DNA from: CAYJAD01 sp964370835
GTDB lineage: Bacteria > Desulfobacterota > Desulfovibrionia > Desulfovibrionales > Desulfovibrionaceae
Assembly (NCBI GenBank): GCA_964370835.1
Contig: CAYJLO010000058.1
Location: forward strand, 1-19,072
Direction of reading: 5' to 3'
DNA length: 19,072 bases
Under the pieces are notes generated by a model. The model was not told the DNA's origin, made no database searches, and saw nothing but the letters and a program-made list of their open reading frames with translations. How positions within the stretch are numbered: the first letter of the stretch is position 1; each line of letters opens with the position of its first letter. A program made the translations under genes and the position numbers. Of this stretch, positions 1 through 9,298 are shown piece after piece.

Positions 1-261
1 TGATTTCAATAGGTTACAAAAGGCGATTTTCCTTTTGGGTCATATTTGGGTCATGGGAAATTGATTTTTTGAAAGTCAGTTTCTTTTTTTGGGGGTGAAA
101 AATATTGGCTAATGTGCAGTAAATTTTGCTTTCCACATTTATAAACAGACATGAAGCAAATAATCCTTCATGAGGGTAACGCTTATGGTTCTATAAAACA
201 TCAATTTCTCCTTACTCAAAAGGTGGAAGTTTTACAAAATTAACGTACTACCCTCAACAGA
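1..261. other. Intergenic left edge, no supported gene
   Basis: Nothing here can be called with confidence. A near-perfect tandem pair of the 10-mer TTTGGGTCAT lies at 34-43 and 45-54. Short minus-strand frames exist, the longest with an ATG running from about 152 to 51 (33 residues), but none has a good ribosome binding site or recognisable similarity. Given the toxin-antitoxin pair and defence genes to the right, this could be an island edge or intergenic remnant, but no attachment site can be proven without the flanking chromosome. Confidence 0.4.
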
Positions 262-522
262 TTATTTTTCATAATGGGTTTTGCATTGAACAATTTCAAG
301 CTTATCATCACGAATCCTATAGACAATGCGGTTAGTATCATCTATGCGGCGGCTCCACCATCCCGATAAATCATGTTTGAGTGGTTCGGGTTTGCCTATG
401 CCCTCAAAAGGATTTCTTTCAATATCCTTTATAAGTGCGTTAATTTTTTTCAGGGTTTTCTTATCTTGGTTTTGCCAGTAGAGATATTCTTCCCACGCGC
501 TATCGTGCCAGACTTTTAGCAT
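262..522 (-). CDS. yoeB: YoeB-family (Txe/YoeB) mRNA interferase toxin
   Basis: This 86-residue protein is a RelE-fold toxin of the YoeB family, which cleaves mRNA in the ribosomal A site and arrests translation. The length and the core GKPEPLKHDLSGWWSRRI agree closely with E. coli YoeB. The residues known to be catalytic in that family are in register: E46, R65, H83 and Y84 just before the C-terminus. It should therefore be an active toxin. It starts 11 nt after the antitoxin gene, with AAGGAA six bases before the ATG, the usual antitoxin-first order. Classical YoeB pairs with a YefM/Phd antitoxin. Here the partner is a DinJ/RelB-type protein, a combination also found in anaerobes. The pair probably helps maintain the neighbouring accessory genes (inference). 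Confidence 0.93.
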   Translation of the reverse strand: MLKVWHDSAWEEYLYWQNQDKKTLKKINALIKDIERNPFEGIGKPEPLKHDLSGWWSRRIDDTNRIVYRIRDDKLEIVQCKTHYEK

Positions 523-533
523 GCCACGTTCCT

Positions 534-782
534 TTAGTCTTCAATAAGTTCATGAACAGAACCTTTTCCGTTATCCATTTCAGCGGTCACCCTTCTTAAG
601 TGCTTCATATTTGCACTGCTATAAAATGGTTCGGCGGAAATTTCAAAAGGTATGCGTTGCTCTTTTACAACCGTTTTCGCAAAAATGCTAAACGCGGTCG
701 TCATGTTCATACCAACGGCAGAACAAAACTGTTCAAACTCACGTTTCAAGTCGTCATCTAGACGTATATTAATACTTGCCAT
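534..782 (-). CDS. DinJ/RelB-type ribbon-helix-helix antitoxin
   Basis: This 82-residue protein opens with a ribbon-helix-helix DNA-binding segment (MASINIRLDDDLKREFEQFC, then the GMNMTTAFSIF helix). That is the pattern of DinJ/RelB antitoxins, which dimerise, bind their own promoter and wrap the toxin with the C-terminal half. The C-terminal part (about residues 50-82, acidic) would be the toxin-neutralising tail. AAGGAG lies about eight bases before the ATG. The stop overlaps the toxin's ribosome binding site, so the two are translated together. Upstream are a near-consensus promoter and small TACATTGTA repeats overlapping the -10 box, consistent with autoregulation by the antitoxin or toxin-antitoxin complex. 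Confidence 0.9.
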   Translation of the reverse strand: MASINIRLDDDLKREFEQFCSAVGMNMTTAFSIFAKTVVKEQRIPFEISAEPFYSSANMKHLRRVTAEMDNGKGSVHELIED

Positions 783-801
783 GTCATTTGCTCCTTTTTA
801 T

Positions 802-836
802 ATGTACATTGTAAACATTTGTATAGCTAATGTCAA
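802..836 (-). promoter_or_regulatory. Toxin-antitoxin promoter with operator-like repeats
   Basis: Read on the minus strand, TTGACA (831-836) is separated by exactly 17 bases from TACAAT (808-813), a near-consensus sigma-70-type promoter ending about 25 bases before the antitoxin ATG. The -10 box lies inside the small palindrome TACATTGTA (805-813), followed by a related ACATTTGTA. An exact second copy of TACATTGTA sits at 879-887. These are plausible sites for autorepression by the ribbon-helix-helix antitoxin. The promoter is directly visible; the operator role is inferred. Confidence 0.75.
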
Positions 837-977
837 TCTTTGGGTGTGTTTATTGTTGCTAGTTGACATATGAGTGCTTACATTGTATTGGCTTTGTATA
901 TAAAAAATTGATAGGTAGTGTGAAAGTACTCCTCTTATGGAAGAAGTTGATAAAGATTGTGTTTTGTAATATTTTGC

Positions 978-3900
978 TTATAATATTTTACGAATTAATC
1001 GATGTGCTTTTGGTAGAGAATTTTTTATAAGTTTATCTGAGAGAGGGATGGATTCACTAGGAATCATCATATGATGTTTACTCCATATGGCAGGATAGAT
1101 ATACAGTTGTCGCCCCATAATAATTATCTTTTCGTGTTCAAACACTAATTCTCCTGAGTTGAATAATAGTTGAAGGGGTTTTGCTAATTCAATTTGGGTG
1201 TTGTAATCAATTGCTGGTGGTAGCACATTTTGTTTCGCCCATGTAAATAACCAGTGTCCAACTTTTCTGTCTAGTAAGTGCTGATGTTGTTGATTCCAAA
1301 AGTGTTTAATGCAACTGTGGCACGCTGTATCACAATTATTTACACATGAAGACAAAATCTCAGCTGTTTCTTTTAATAGTTCGTCTGCTAAATCACATAA
1401 AGCTGAACTATAGCCTGCTCCGCTAGATAAATTGTCAAATAGATAACAATCAACATAAGTGTAGTTATTGCTGTATCGTATGCGATATCCAGATCTTATA
1501 TCTGTAAATTCGATATCCATTATTTTTCCTGCGGCAAGTGCAAGTGCTTCGGAGAAAGTCGTTGCTGCAGATTTTAGCCACAAATTTTCAGGGGTTATAT
1601 CAGCAATAGCATTGTCTATAGTTATCTCAAAAACTAGCATGTCAGTTAATAGTTGATGCCCAAGAAATACTTTTTCAGACTCAGACTCTGGATGTTTACA
1701 TTTTTTATTTAATCTTGGGTGTTTATATGGCGATGAAATTTTTTTAAGTACGTCATAGTCATTACCAGGAACAATTGCTCCACAAAGTTTACACATTATA
1801 AAACCTTGCCTTTGATTATTTTCATAAGAACCAGTATTTAAAATAGTTAAAGGTTGGTCAGGTAACTTAGCAATTCTAATATTACTAAAATTTTCCAGTG
1901 GAATTAAAGTATTATTATTCATTGGGAGAGAATAGCATGGTTCTGTTGCATAACTATTCTCTGACTCAGCTTCAGCTTCACGTATCGAAGTACCATTTAG
2001 CGGAGCGAAACCCCAAGGTTTTACCATTTTGTATCTACCTGTAATTACTTGAGAACAAAATGGGCACTTTTGATTTTGGGGGCGTGTGATGTCTTGCCAA
2101 GAACAAGATCGATTCTCACAATAATAAACAGTTTTAAGATATTCTGAACTATTCAAAAATTTTTCTGCTGGTTTCTCATATTGACCATAAATGAATTTCG
2201 AATAAAAATTGTATATTCCTGCTGATTTATAAGATTTTTTATTTACGACTACTATTCTGCCTGGCGCATATTCACTTAGTGCGACTTCAAGTGCTCGATC
2301 AGGCTTTTCAATAATTTTGTTTCCTGATGAATCTTCGATATAAAAACCTACAACATTTCTTGGAAAAGAATATGTTGGAAAAATACCTTCCTCGAGGAAT
2401 ACGTTTAGTAGTGATTTTTCTTCATTATTTATATCTGAGTAATTCTCAGGAAATCTAGAAATTTTACCACATAGGTTTTTTAGTTCGCTAAGTAATTTCT
2501 CGATAGGAAAATTTTTATAATAACTCTCTAACGGGAGTAGTCTACTAACTTCAACCTCTGAAAGATTTATCTCTTGTAAGATCTTTATAGTGTCATCGTA
2601 AAATTTACTTGCCCATTTTTTCGCACCTATTTTATCAACTGTATAGCCAATGGCTTGTATTGCTTTACAAAGTAATACAGAATTAAGGTGTCGAAAAACA
2701 AGTTTGGTGTTATTTATATCAATCCAAGGTTTTCTTGGCGCACCAGAGATGATTCTTTCTGGGTGAAAAAAATAGTAGCTATCGTAAGGACCAGAATCAG
2801 TATACGTAACAATTGTAGAAATAGAACTTCCTCGTCTACCAGCACGACCAGCTCGTTGTTGGTAGTTTTCTCGCATCGGTGGAATATTTCTAAGTCCGAC
2901 TGCTGTTAGCGAACCTATATCTATACCAACTTCCATAGTTGTTGTACAACTTAACACATCGACTGGTTTGTCGTTATGTGCATAAACATTTTGAAATCTC
3001 ATTTCAAAATCTTCAGTTGTAGACCAGGTTTGTATGCTACCGTCTTTATGTGATAGCTGAGCAGTATGTTCCTCAACATTGATCCTTGTCATCGAAGATT
3101 TTTTTCCAGTTTCTTGTATGACTTGTTCAACGGGCCCTCTCCAAAATTTAATTCTTTCATAATCCTGGGGGGTCATTTCAGTAGGTTTTCCCTTTCCGCA
3201 TCGAGCACAAGAACCCCATAAAGTAATAGGGAAAACACAACTACATTTAGGACATTTGAACCACTTTTGTTCTTTATCATACTTTAAACAAACTAAAGCC
3301 AAATTCAAATAATGTTTCTGTCCTTCAAGACCTTTAGCGGTATATTTTTTTAACTGCTCATAAATAATATCTATGTCATTATTTGAAAAATTTTGTTTTT
3401 CTAAAATGGCTTTAATTTTTTGAGAAAATTTTTCATCAGGAGCAATGCCAAAATTGTAGTAGGGAGTTATTTCACCTCTAATACTATCATTTATATCACT
3501 ACCGATAGCATACCAATCAATCATTATTTCACAAGCCCATGCAGTAAATATATTTGAGAACTCTTCTTCTGAGATTTTTACATTTGCTTCATCGAGTTCA
3601 TCTAAAATATCCTCAAGCATTTCACCGTGATTACTGGGAGTTATATAACAGAGTGCAGCGTCTATAAGAGATCTAAAGCTATGGCATAGTTGCTTTATTA
3701 TTTGTTCTTTATATAGTGATGGTACATTGGAATACCTTGCTTTCGCATCCTCAAAATTAAAAGGTCTATTTCTTTTTTTACTTCTATTGAGGCTGTTTTT
3801 AATAGAAAGAATGTCATCTTTTAGTGTTTGCTCATCTTCTCCATAGAAAAATCTTAAATTATTTTCAGCGGCTACTTTTAGAAATGCAACATATAATAAA

Positions 3901-6272
3901 TCTAAAGTTGGAGCTCTAGCTGTAGTCTTTCCCCACTCTTGAAGCTCAATTGCAGCTAACGTTATAACCTTTCTCATTGCATTTTCATCAGCGGATCTTG
4001 TAAGATCTTTTGCTAAAATTGCAGCTTTTTGCCTACTGTCCGAAAATAATAAAACTTTTCGGCCAGCATTAGGAGTTTGTTCAAGTTCTTTTTCTGTGAA
4101 AAGTAGTTGTGGTTGTAGATAAAATTGTTCCGTAATTAAATTGAAAAAAGATTCGTTTCCGCGGGTTACAAAATCAGATAGTCTTAGTTTTCTTTTTCCA
4201 CATTTTGGACAAGTTGTAAAGGTGTATAGCTCGCGTTTTTCTTTTATTACTTTAGTAGAATATACAAGTCGTGTATAACCCGATTTTCCCATAGGGGAAT
4301 CATTTTCTATTATTTTGCCAGTTTTGCTTTCAAGCCAAATTATTCTTTGCTCTTTCTTGGGTTTGTATTCTGCAGAAGTATTTAATATGAAAAAATGCAT
4401 CTCTTGAAAACTTGGAGAAGGATATTCACTTGAGGTTGGCCAAATAAAATCGTTTTGTGACGGATCCATGTAACCCTTGATGAAAAGAGCACCACAAGTT
4501 CTATCGTTTACTAGTTCATAAATTACTCCGCCACACTTACAGTTTCTTTGGTAGCTGCCGAGGTATATTTTCCCTAAGTTCATTTTTTTTGAAAAATCAT
4601 TAGCAATATTGCAATCTGGATTTGAGCAGGTAAAAATTCCTTTTAATCCTCTAAACATAAGATGCAAACGTGTTGGAAGAAACACATTGCCATCTGGAGT
4701 TTTTGCCATATGAGCTAATGAAAGCAGAATATTTGTTGCTTTTTGTGCAGTGATAATATTTGTATTAGGAAATGCTTCAAGACAAAGGTCGTCATATTTT
4801 GTTGCATGCCCTCTACATTTTAGTATTATTCTAAGCAAAGGTTTGCATTTGGAAAGCTTTTCGTATAACCAGGCGCTTAGTGCCGTATCATCAGATAGAG
4901 TAGTGTCCGCAATTTTCCAGTCTAAAGCGTCTGAAATGTGTTTAATACATGCTATCTTCATACTTGAAGTGTCATATAAATCATCGCTTTTTACTTGGCT
5001 TAGTTGCAGAGGGTCAATTTCGAAGCTTCCCTCAAAATTAATTTGTTCAACTTCTCCTGTGAGAATTACAAAATTACTATTTTTATGATCTCCTGCTGTG
5101 AGACTATTTGCGAACTCTTCTACTGCATTCATTTCATGTTTCGGAATACTAGCGCTTGTAAGAATGAACTGGATTTTATCACGATCAATTTCTAATTTAT
5201 GCATAAAACGACGAATTAATAGTGCAACTTCTCCGCCGGATGAACCACGATACATATGAGCTTCATCAATAATGAATAATAATTTGTTATTAGGGGATGC
5301 TGATAACCATTTTTTTGTATCAGCCCAGATACTTTCTTCTATTGGTCTAATTAGCATGTATTCGAGCATTGAGTAGTTAGTAACTAGAATATCAGGACAA
5401 GTTTGTCGTATCTCTTGTCGTGTAATTAATTCCACATCCGATATATCAGTAAAGTGTTCGCCATTGGCAAGTTTTTCAATAAATGCTTCAAGATTTTTCT
5501 TGGCTGGATATTTTCCAAGTTTAATTAATTCATTTATACTTTTTTCTTTATATATAAAAGCTTCTTGTTCTGTTTCTTCATCAAATTGGTTTATTAAATC
5601 ATTTTTTATTGTCTGTGAAAGCTTTTTATCTTTCTCTATTTTGGGAGAGCCTGCATAAGGTGTACGTCCTGTATACATCCCGAATTGTGGCACTCTTGCT
5701 GTAGGAGATATAGAGTTTAGAATACTATGAAATTTGTTTTCTCTATCGCCTATTAGTTTCCTTAATCTGCCAAGTTGATCAGAAACAAGAGCATTCATAG
5801 GGTAAAGCATTATAGTTCTAACTCCTCGTTCTTCCCATGTTTCTGGTTGAGTAGCAACTTCTTCAAGGAGTTTACTTACCATAGGCCACATGAAGCATTC
5901 TGTTTTACCAGATCCTGTACCCGTTGCAACAAACACGTCTTTTTCTTTTGCAAAAGCTTCAATGGCTTGTGTTTGATGCCTATAAGGATTTTTAAATACC
6001 CCTAGGCTTGCTTCTGAAAGTTGTATTAGTAATGGCTTTAGAGTTTTTCTGCTATCCGGTAATGATAGATTTTCAATTCCATTCTTATCTACTTGGTAAG
6101 CTTGACTTGCTTCAATGTATGGTGATTGATATAAAGCTCCAAGTAGATTCAAATCGCTTTCACATGCAAGCCTTAGATCATCGTTTTTGCCAAGGTAAGC
6201 CGTAGAAATATAGTCTATCATTTTTTGTTTTAATGATTGATGTGTATGTTGTATGCTGTATTTTTCGCTCAT
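978..6272 (-). CDS. druE: Giant SF2 helicase with DUF1998-type C-terminus, DruE-like
   Basis: This 1764-residue protein has a complete superfamily II helicase core: a Q-like motif YRHQTQAI (about 97-104), Walker A GTGSGKT (118-124), DEAH (336-339), TSAS (372-375), and motifs V/VI TTMEVGIDIG...QQRAGRAGRRG (about 1105-1142). Between and after these lie several cysteine clusters that look zinc-binding (about 545-600, 684-694, 1001-1027, 1380-1406, 1490-1504). The C-terminal CDTACHSCIKHFWNQQ segment (about 1642-1660) is typical of DUF1998/MrfA-like proteins. Such ATP-driven DNA translocases act in defence systems (DruE of Druantia, DISARM DrmA/DrmB, Dpd). The fusion of helicase and DUF1998 region at this size fits DruE best, but DpdJ-like or another COG1205 relative is possible. 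It begins one base after the upstream stop, with AGAGG as ribosome binding site, and closes the four-gene operon. No nuclease motif was seen. Confidence 0.85.
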   Translation of the reverse strand: MSEKYSIQHTHQSLKQKMIDYISTAYLGKNDDLRLACESDLNLLGALYQSPYIEASQAYQVDKNGIENLSLPDSRKTLKPLLIQLSEASLGVFKNPYRHQTQAIEAFAKEKDVFVATGTGSGKTECFMWPMVSKLLEEVATQPETWEERGVRTIMLYPMNALVSDQLGRLRKLIGDRENKFHSILNSISPTARVPQFGMYTGRTPYAGSPKIEKDKKLSQTIKNDLINQFDEETEQEAFIYKEKSINELIKLGKYPAKKNLEAFIEKLANGEHFTDISDVELITRQEIRQTCPDILVTNYSMLEYMLIRPIEESIWADTKKWLSASPNNKLLFIIDEAHMYRGSSGGEVALLIRRFMHKLEIDRDKIQFILTSASIPKHEMNAVEEFANSLTAGDHKNSNFVILTGEVEQINFEGSFEIDPLQLSQVKSDDLYDTSSMKIACIKHISDALDWKIADTTLSDDTALSAWLYEKLSKCKPLLRIILKCRGHATKYDDLCLEAFPNTNIITAQKATNILLSLAHMAKTPDGNVFLPTRLHLMFRGLKGIFTCSNPDCNIANDFSKKMNLGKIYLGSYQRNCKCGGVIYELVNDRTCGALFIKGYMDPSQNDFIWPTSSEYPSPSFQEMHFFILNTSAEYKPKKEQRIIWLESKTGKIIENDSPMGKSGYTRLVYSTKVIKEKRELYTFTTCPKCGKRKLRLSDFVTRGNESFFNLITEQFYLQPQLLFTEKELEQTPNAGRKVLLFSDSRQKAAILAKDLTRSADENAMRKVITLAAIELQEWGKTTARAPTLDLLYVAFLKVAAENNLRFFYGEDEQTLKDDILSIKNSLNRSKKRNRPFNFEDAKARYSNVPSLYKEQIIKQLCHSFRSLIDAALCYITPSNHGEMLEDILDELDEANVKISEEEFSNIFTAWACEIMIDWYAIGSDINDSIRGEITPYYNFGIAPDEKFSQKIKAILEKQNFSNNDIDIIYEQLKKYTAKGLEGQKHYLNLALVCLKYDKEQKWFKCPKCSCVFPITLWGSCARCGKGKPTEMTPQDYERIKFWRGPVEQVIQETGKKSSMTRINVEEHTAQLSHKDGSIQTWSTTEDFEMRFQNVYAHNDKPVDVLSCTTTMEVGIDIGSLTAVGLRNIPPMRENYQQRAGRAGRRGSSISTIVTYTDSGPYDSYYFFHPERIISGAPRKPWIDINNTKLVFRHLNSVLLCKAIQAIGYTVDKIGAKKWASKFYDDTIKILQEINLSEVEVSRLLPLESYYKNFPIEKLLSELKNLCGKISRFPENYSDINNEEKSLLNVFLEEGIFPTYSFPRNVVGFYIEDSSGNKIIEKPDRALEVALSEYAPGRIVVVNKKSYKSAGIYNFYSKFIYGQYEKPAEKFLNSSEYLKTVYYCENRSCSWQDITRPQNQKCPFCSQVITGRYKMVKPWGFAPLNGTSIREAEAESENSYATEPCYSLPMNNNTLIPLENFSNIRIAKLPDQPLTILNTGSYENNQRQGFIMCKLCGAIVPGNDYDVLKKISSPYKHPRLNKKCKHPESESEKVFLGHQLLTDMLVFEITIDNAIADITPENLWLKSAATTFSEALALAAGKIMDIEFTDIRSGYRIRYSNNYTYVDCYLFDNLSSGAGYSSALCDLADELLKETAEILSSCVNNCDTACHSCIKHFWNQQHQHLLDRKVGHWLFTWAKQNVLPPAIDYNTQIELAKPLQLLFNSGELVFEHEKIIIMGRQLYIYPAIWSKHHMMIPSESIPLSDKLIKNSLPKAHRLIRKIL

Positions 6273-6273
6273 A

Positions 6274-7275
6274 CTATACCTCTTTTATTTTTATATATTG
6301 CGAGATTAGAATTTCTACGAAGTCATTATACATAATTGAAGGTAAAAACCAGTTATGAGTATCATATAATGAATTTACGGGATATCCTATTGATTGAAGA
6401 AGTACTTCTGCTTCTCCTGTAAAGGAGTTTATCCATCTTTTTAAAATAAAATGTGTAGGATGTTTTTTTATTTCTACTACGACTGGGTTATCTACTTTAT
6501 GTCGTAAGTAAAATAGAATTCTTTTTATCATATTGCTTTTTACATGTGAGTCATCAATTTGATGTGAATAGAGTCTGTTATATTTTGTTTTTTCAAAGTA
6601 ATATCGGTATACCCCGAGTTTGTCTTTAGATCTCGATAAGTAATAGTGTTCACTGGGTCGTGTAGTAGTCCATGACCCATATAAAGAGTTTGTTTTTATA
6701 TGTGGATTAAAGTATTCTTTTGCTGTATTCCAATCATTTTTTATAAAGTTAGATGTGGATATATAATCTTCATAAAATTCTTGAATATTTTTTGAAAGAT
6801 TGGGAAACGGACTTAGGAAGTTGTTTGCTGTAATAAGTGCAACTCCACTGCATAATGTAAAATTATTATTAGGTACTCCAATAATTTTAGAAAAACTACC
6901 ACTAATTCTCACTATATCATTAGTAGGTAAATAAATTCTATTATTTTGATTGACTACAAGCAATTCCATTGAATGGATAAGTCTTTCTCTTATAAAAACA
7001 ATTGGGTTTTTCTTAGGCTCAGTAAACCACTCCTTAGAAGTTGGAAAGAATTCTATGAAGTCATTTAAAACTTTAGAACCTCTTTGATGGAAATATTTTT
7101 TTGTGATACTATAATTTTTTTGATTTTTCTGAGTTATACCATCAAGACAAATTGTTTTTAGCCAGAGTGCAAGTGCTGAATACATTACCCGAGAGGTATA
7201 AGAATTATAATTCTCGGTAGGGTATTTAACAATTTGTAAATCTTCGGAAATTTGAGACAGTAGTTCATTATTCAT
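6274..7275 (-). CDS. Unknown protein of helicase operon, possible DruD counterpart
   Basis: I do not recognise a domain in this 333-residue protein. It is soluble in appearance (no signal peptide or membrane segment), basic and rich in Tyr, Asn and Lys. A central stretch (about 195-245: YGSWTTTRPSEHYYLSR, then a Tyr-rich region) looks like the most distinctive part. It starts 16 bases after the preceding stop with only a weak ribosome binding site, suggesting coupling to upstream translation. Its stop is one base from the giant helicase start. Position (third of four, before the DUF1998 helicase) and size resemble DruD of Druantia type I as I recall it. This rests on layout, not on a recognised motif. 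Confidence 0.75.
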   Translation of the reverse strand: MNNELLSQISEDLQIVKYPTENYNSYTSRVMYSALALWLKTICLDGITQKNQKNYSITKKYFHQRGSKVLNDFIEFFPTSKEWFTEPKKNPIVFIRERLIHSMELLVVNQNNRIYLPTNDIVRISGSFSKIIGVPNNNFTLCSGVALITANNFLSPFPNLSKNIQEFYEDYISTSNFIKNDWNTAKEYFNPHIKTNSLYGSWTTTRPSEHYYLSRSKDKLGVYRYYFEKTKYNRLYSHQIDDSHVKSNMIKRILFYLRHKVDNPVVVEIKKHPTHFILKRWINSFTGEAEVLLQSIGYPVNSLYDTHNWFLPSIMYNDFVEILISQYIKIKEV

Positions 7276-7281
7276 ATACCA

Positions 7282-7299
7282 TTTACTCGTTTTACTCGT
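7282..7299. repeat. 9-bp tandem duplication at a gene junction
   Basis: TTTACTCGT occurs twice head to tail (7282-7290, 7291-7299). On the coding strand this duplicates AACGAGTAA, so the stop codon context of the upstream gene is doubled and the gap to the next start is widened by nine bases. It is probably a replication-slippage product and could slightly loosen translational coupling between the two genes. Confidence 0.8.
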
Positions 7300-9298
7300 T
7301 GTCTTTATTTATATTATACTTAACTTGTAGATAACTTTGAAGTGTTTCAAATTCTCCATAAATACACAAAGCCGTTCTAAGTAGTTGTTCATATGCAAGT
7401 TTTTGCGTATAACACGGAGAGAGTAAAAGTCCTTCAGGTAACGTGCAAGTCAAGTTAGCCACAGTTGGAAACAGAGATGGCTTTGCTGTGTATGAGTATA
7501 ATTGTTCGTGAGACTTATGAATTAAATTTTTAGCAACAGGAATTTTAAATGCATACTTGTCCCAATGTGAGGGAAGAGAGTTGAAAATCTCCATATCTTC
7601 ACATGCGAAAAAGATAGTTTTATTTGGACACAGTAAAGACAAATTTATAAGAATTTTTTCATTATATGTATCAAGCGCTCCATATATAAGGATTATATTA
7701 CTTGTAAGATTGTTTATTTGTTTAGATAGTAGATCTAAGTCGATTAACATGTTTGTGAAAAATATTTTATCGGCTTTTTTGCCATCGATAAGAGCAGCAA
7801 AAGCATCTGCGATTTCACAGGGATTGCCATCTAATATAATATTTTTGTTTATGACATATAAACTGATAAGAATTTTTGAAAGAGCATATGCAAATTCCCT
7901 ATCTATCCCTGAAAGAATAAGATTCTGTTGAAAATCTTCCGTCAAATCAATAATTGTGTCTGCGGTTTCATCATCATTTTTTAGGTTTTCACCTGGTTGG
8001 CAAACAAAGCCTGAATTTGTCGCTTGATCGCTTGTTGCTCTAGTGTTTGTAAAAGCTGTAAAGGATGCAAGGTGTACAAGATCTTCTTGAAAGCATTTGA
8101 TTGATGAAGCTATTTTTTGCTCTACTTCACTCACCTGTTTTTCTAACTTACAAAGTAATAGCTCTTTTGTTTCTTGTATTTTTTTTAATTCTTCTAGTTT
8201 TGTGTGGTAGGTGTTATGTTCTTTTATTACAAGCGTCGACTGAGCAGTAAGCTTTTCTAGTTTTTTTAACTCTAGCTCTTGTTCTGTTTTCAAACGTTGT
8301 CGATTTTCATCTGATTGAGTAAGCCATATTTCTTTTGCAATTTCGGTGTATTTTTTTTGTAGCTCAGGGTCACTCTCAAAGATATCTTTCATAAATTTTA
8401 TAAAATTATATTCTCCAGATAATAACTCTTTTAATTCAGAAGATAAATTAGTAGTTGAGGACTCAAGGTCCTGCAATGTGTACCCTGTTTCTTTGAAAAA
8501 ATCAGCTAGCTCATTTTTATCATTAATTGCAAGGTCAACAACATTAATCACTTTTTGCCTATCTTTCTTAGTTAACGATAGGGTTTCACTATTGATTTTT
8601 ATATACTTTGAAAGAAATGCTTTCAGATAATCTTGCGCTTCTCTTACATGAAACATTCTTATGGGAGGAGGTGGAGATAAAAAGCTATAGAAGTACCTTG
8701 TGTTTGCTATCTGGTTTTGGTGTTCTATAATGAAACAATCAGAAGTATCTAAAAGATATTTTTTTTCAAGTATAACGACTTCAACTGTATGAATTACAAG
8801 TTGTATATTTTGACATGTTCTTTCAATTCGAAAGAATTGTTTATTATTATCTGCTGAAAACCTTCTTTTTAATTTTAATGCGTGATAGTAATTAGGTTTC
8901 TCAGTTATGATCAAAAAAAACTCATCGCTTATATGTTCATGTATATCAAAACCATGATATAGGAATTCTCTTACATCGTTATCTGTCTTTGTTGCTGTTT
9001 GAAAATTTTTCTCTGGTATAATAACTTCAATAGGTGAAATATTTAAATTATCAGAATCTATACGTCTATTATCATCTACCGTCCAACAGAATATTGAAGG
9101 TTTATATGGAATGGTTGTAGTAGGTTGTGCATAAATTCGTCGAGGAAGAAATTCTTTATCACCAATTTTTGTATAAGGTGCAGGGATAATTTTTCCTTCA
9201 TCAGGAAGAAAATCAGCTATACGCCATATTTGCGAGTCTACCTTATTTTCTTCAAAGTTATAGCTTGGTATACATAACGAAAAATGTTCTTTAGTCAT
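7292..9298 (-). CDS. Unknown coiled-coil protein with degenerate P-loop-like domain, possible DruC counterpart
   Basis: No family is recognised with certainty. The N-terminal third (about 1-225) is a globular region of unknown fold. A helical region follows, with a long Lys/Glu/Leu coiled coil (about 340-420). The C-terminal part (about 450-610) alternates hydrophobic strands and helices like an AAA/P-loop NTPase: a strand-loop-helix NIILDGNPCEIADAF where Walker A should be, and the strand SNIILIYGALDT where Walker B should be. The Walker lysine and acidic residues are absent, so if it is an NTPase fold it is inactive. An in-frame ATG at 9313 exists, but the ATG at 9298 has GGAGG eight bases before it and overlaps the preceding stop as ATGACTAA, so I choose 9298 (668 residues). 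Size and order fit DruC of Druantia type I from memory. Confidence 0.8.
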   Translation of the reverse strand: MTKEHFSLCIPSYNFEENKVDSQIWRIADFLPDEGKIIPAPYTKIGDKEFLPRRIYAQPTTTIPYKPSIFCWTVDDNRRIDSDNLNISPIEVIIPEKNFQTATKTDNDVREFLYHGFDIHEHISDEFFLIITEKPNYYHALKLKRRFSADNNKQFFRIERTCQNIQLVIHTVEVVILEKKYLLDTSDCFIIEHQNQIANTRYFYSFLSPPPPIRMFHVREAQDYLKAFLSKYIKINSETLSLTKKDRQKVINVVDLAINDKNELADFFKETGYTLQDLESSTTNLSSELKELLSGEYNFIKFMKDIFESDPELQKKYTEIAKEIWLTQSDENRQRLKTEQELELKKLEKLTAQSTLVIKEHNTYHTKLEELKKIQETKELLLCKLEKQVSEVEQKIASSIKCFQEDLVHLASFTAFTNTRATSDQATNSGFVCQPGENLKNDDETADTIIDLTEDFQQNLILSGIDREFAYALSKILISLYVINKNIILDGNPCEIADAFAALIDGKKADKIFFTNMLIDLDLLSKQINNLTSNIILIYGALDTYNEKILINLSLLCPNKTIFFACEDMEIFNSLPSHWDKYAFKIPVAKNLIHKSHEQLYSYTAKPSLFPTVANLTCTLPEGLLLSPCYTQKLAYEQLLRTALCIYGEFETLQSYLQVKYNINKDNE

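Noticed and set aside
51..152. 33-residue minus-strand ORF left of the toxin
   Set aside because: Short, no clear ribosome binding site, composition not distinct from background, and no recognisable similarity.
652..873. 73-residue plus-strand ORF over the antitoxin
   Set aside because: It is the antisense of the antitoxin gene and its promoter, with no ribosome binding site or family match.
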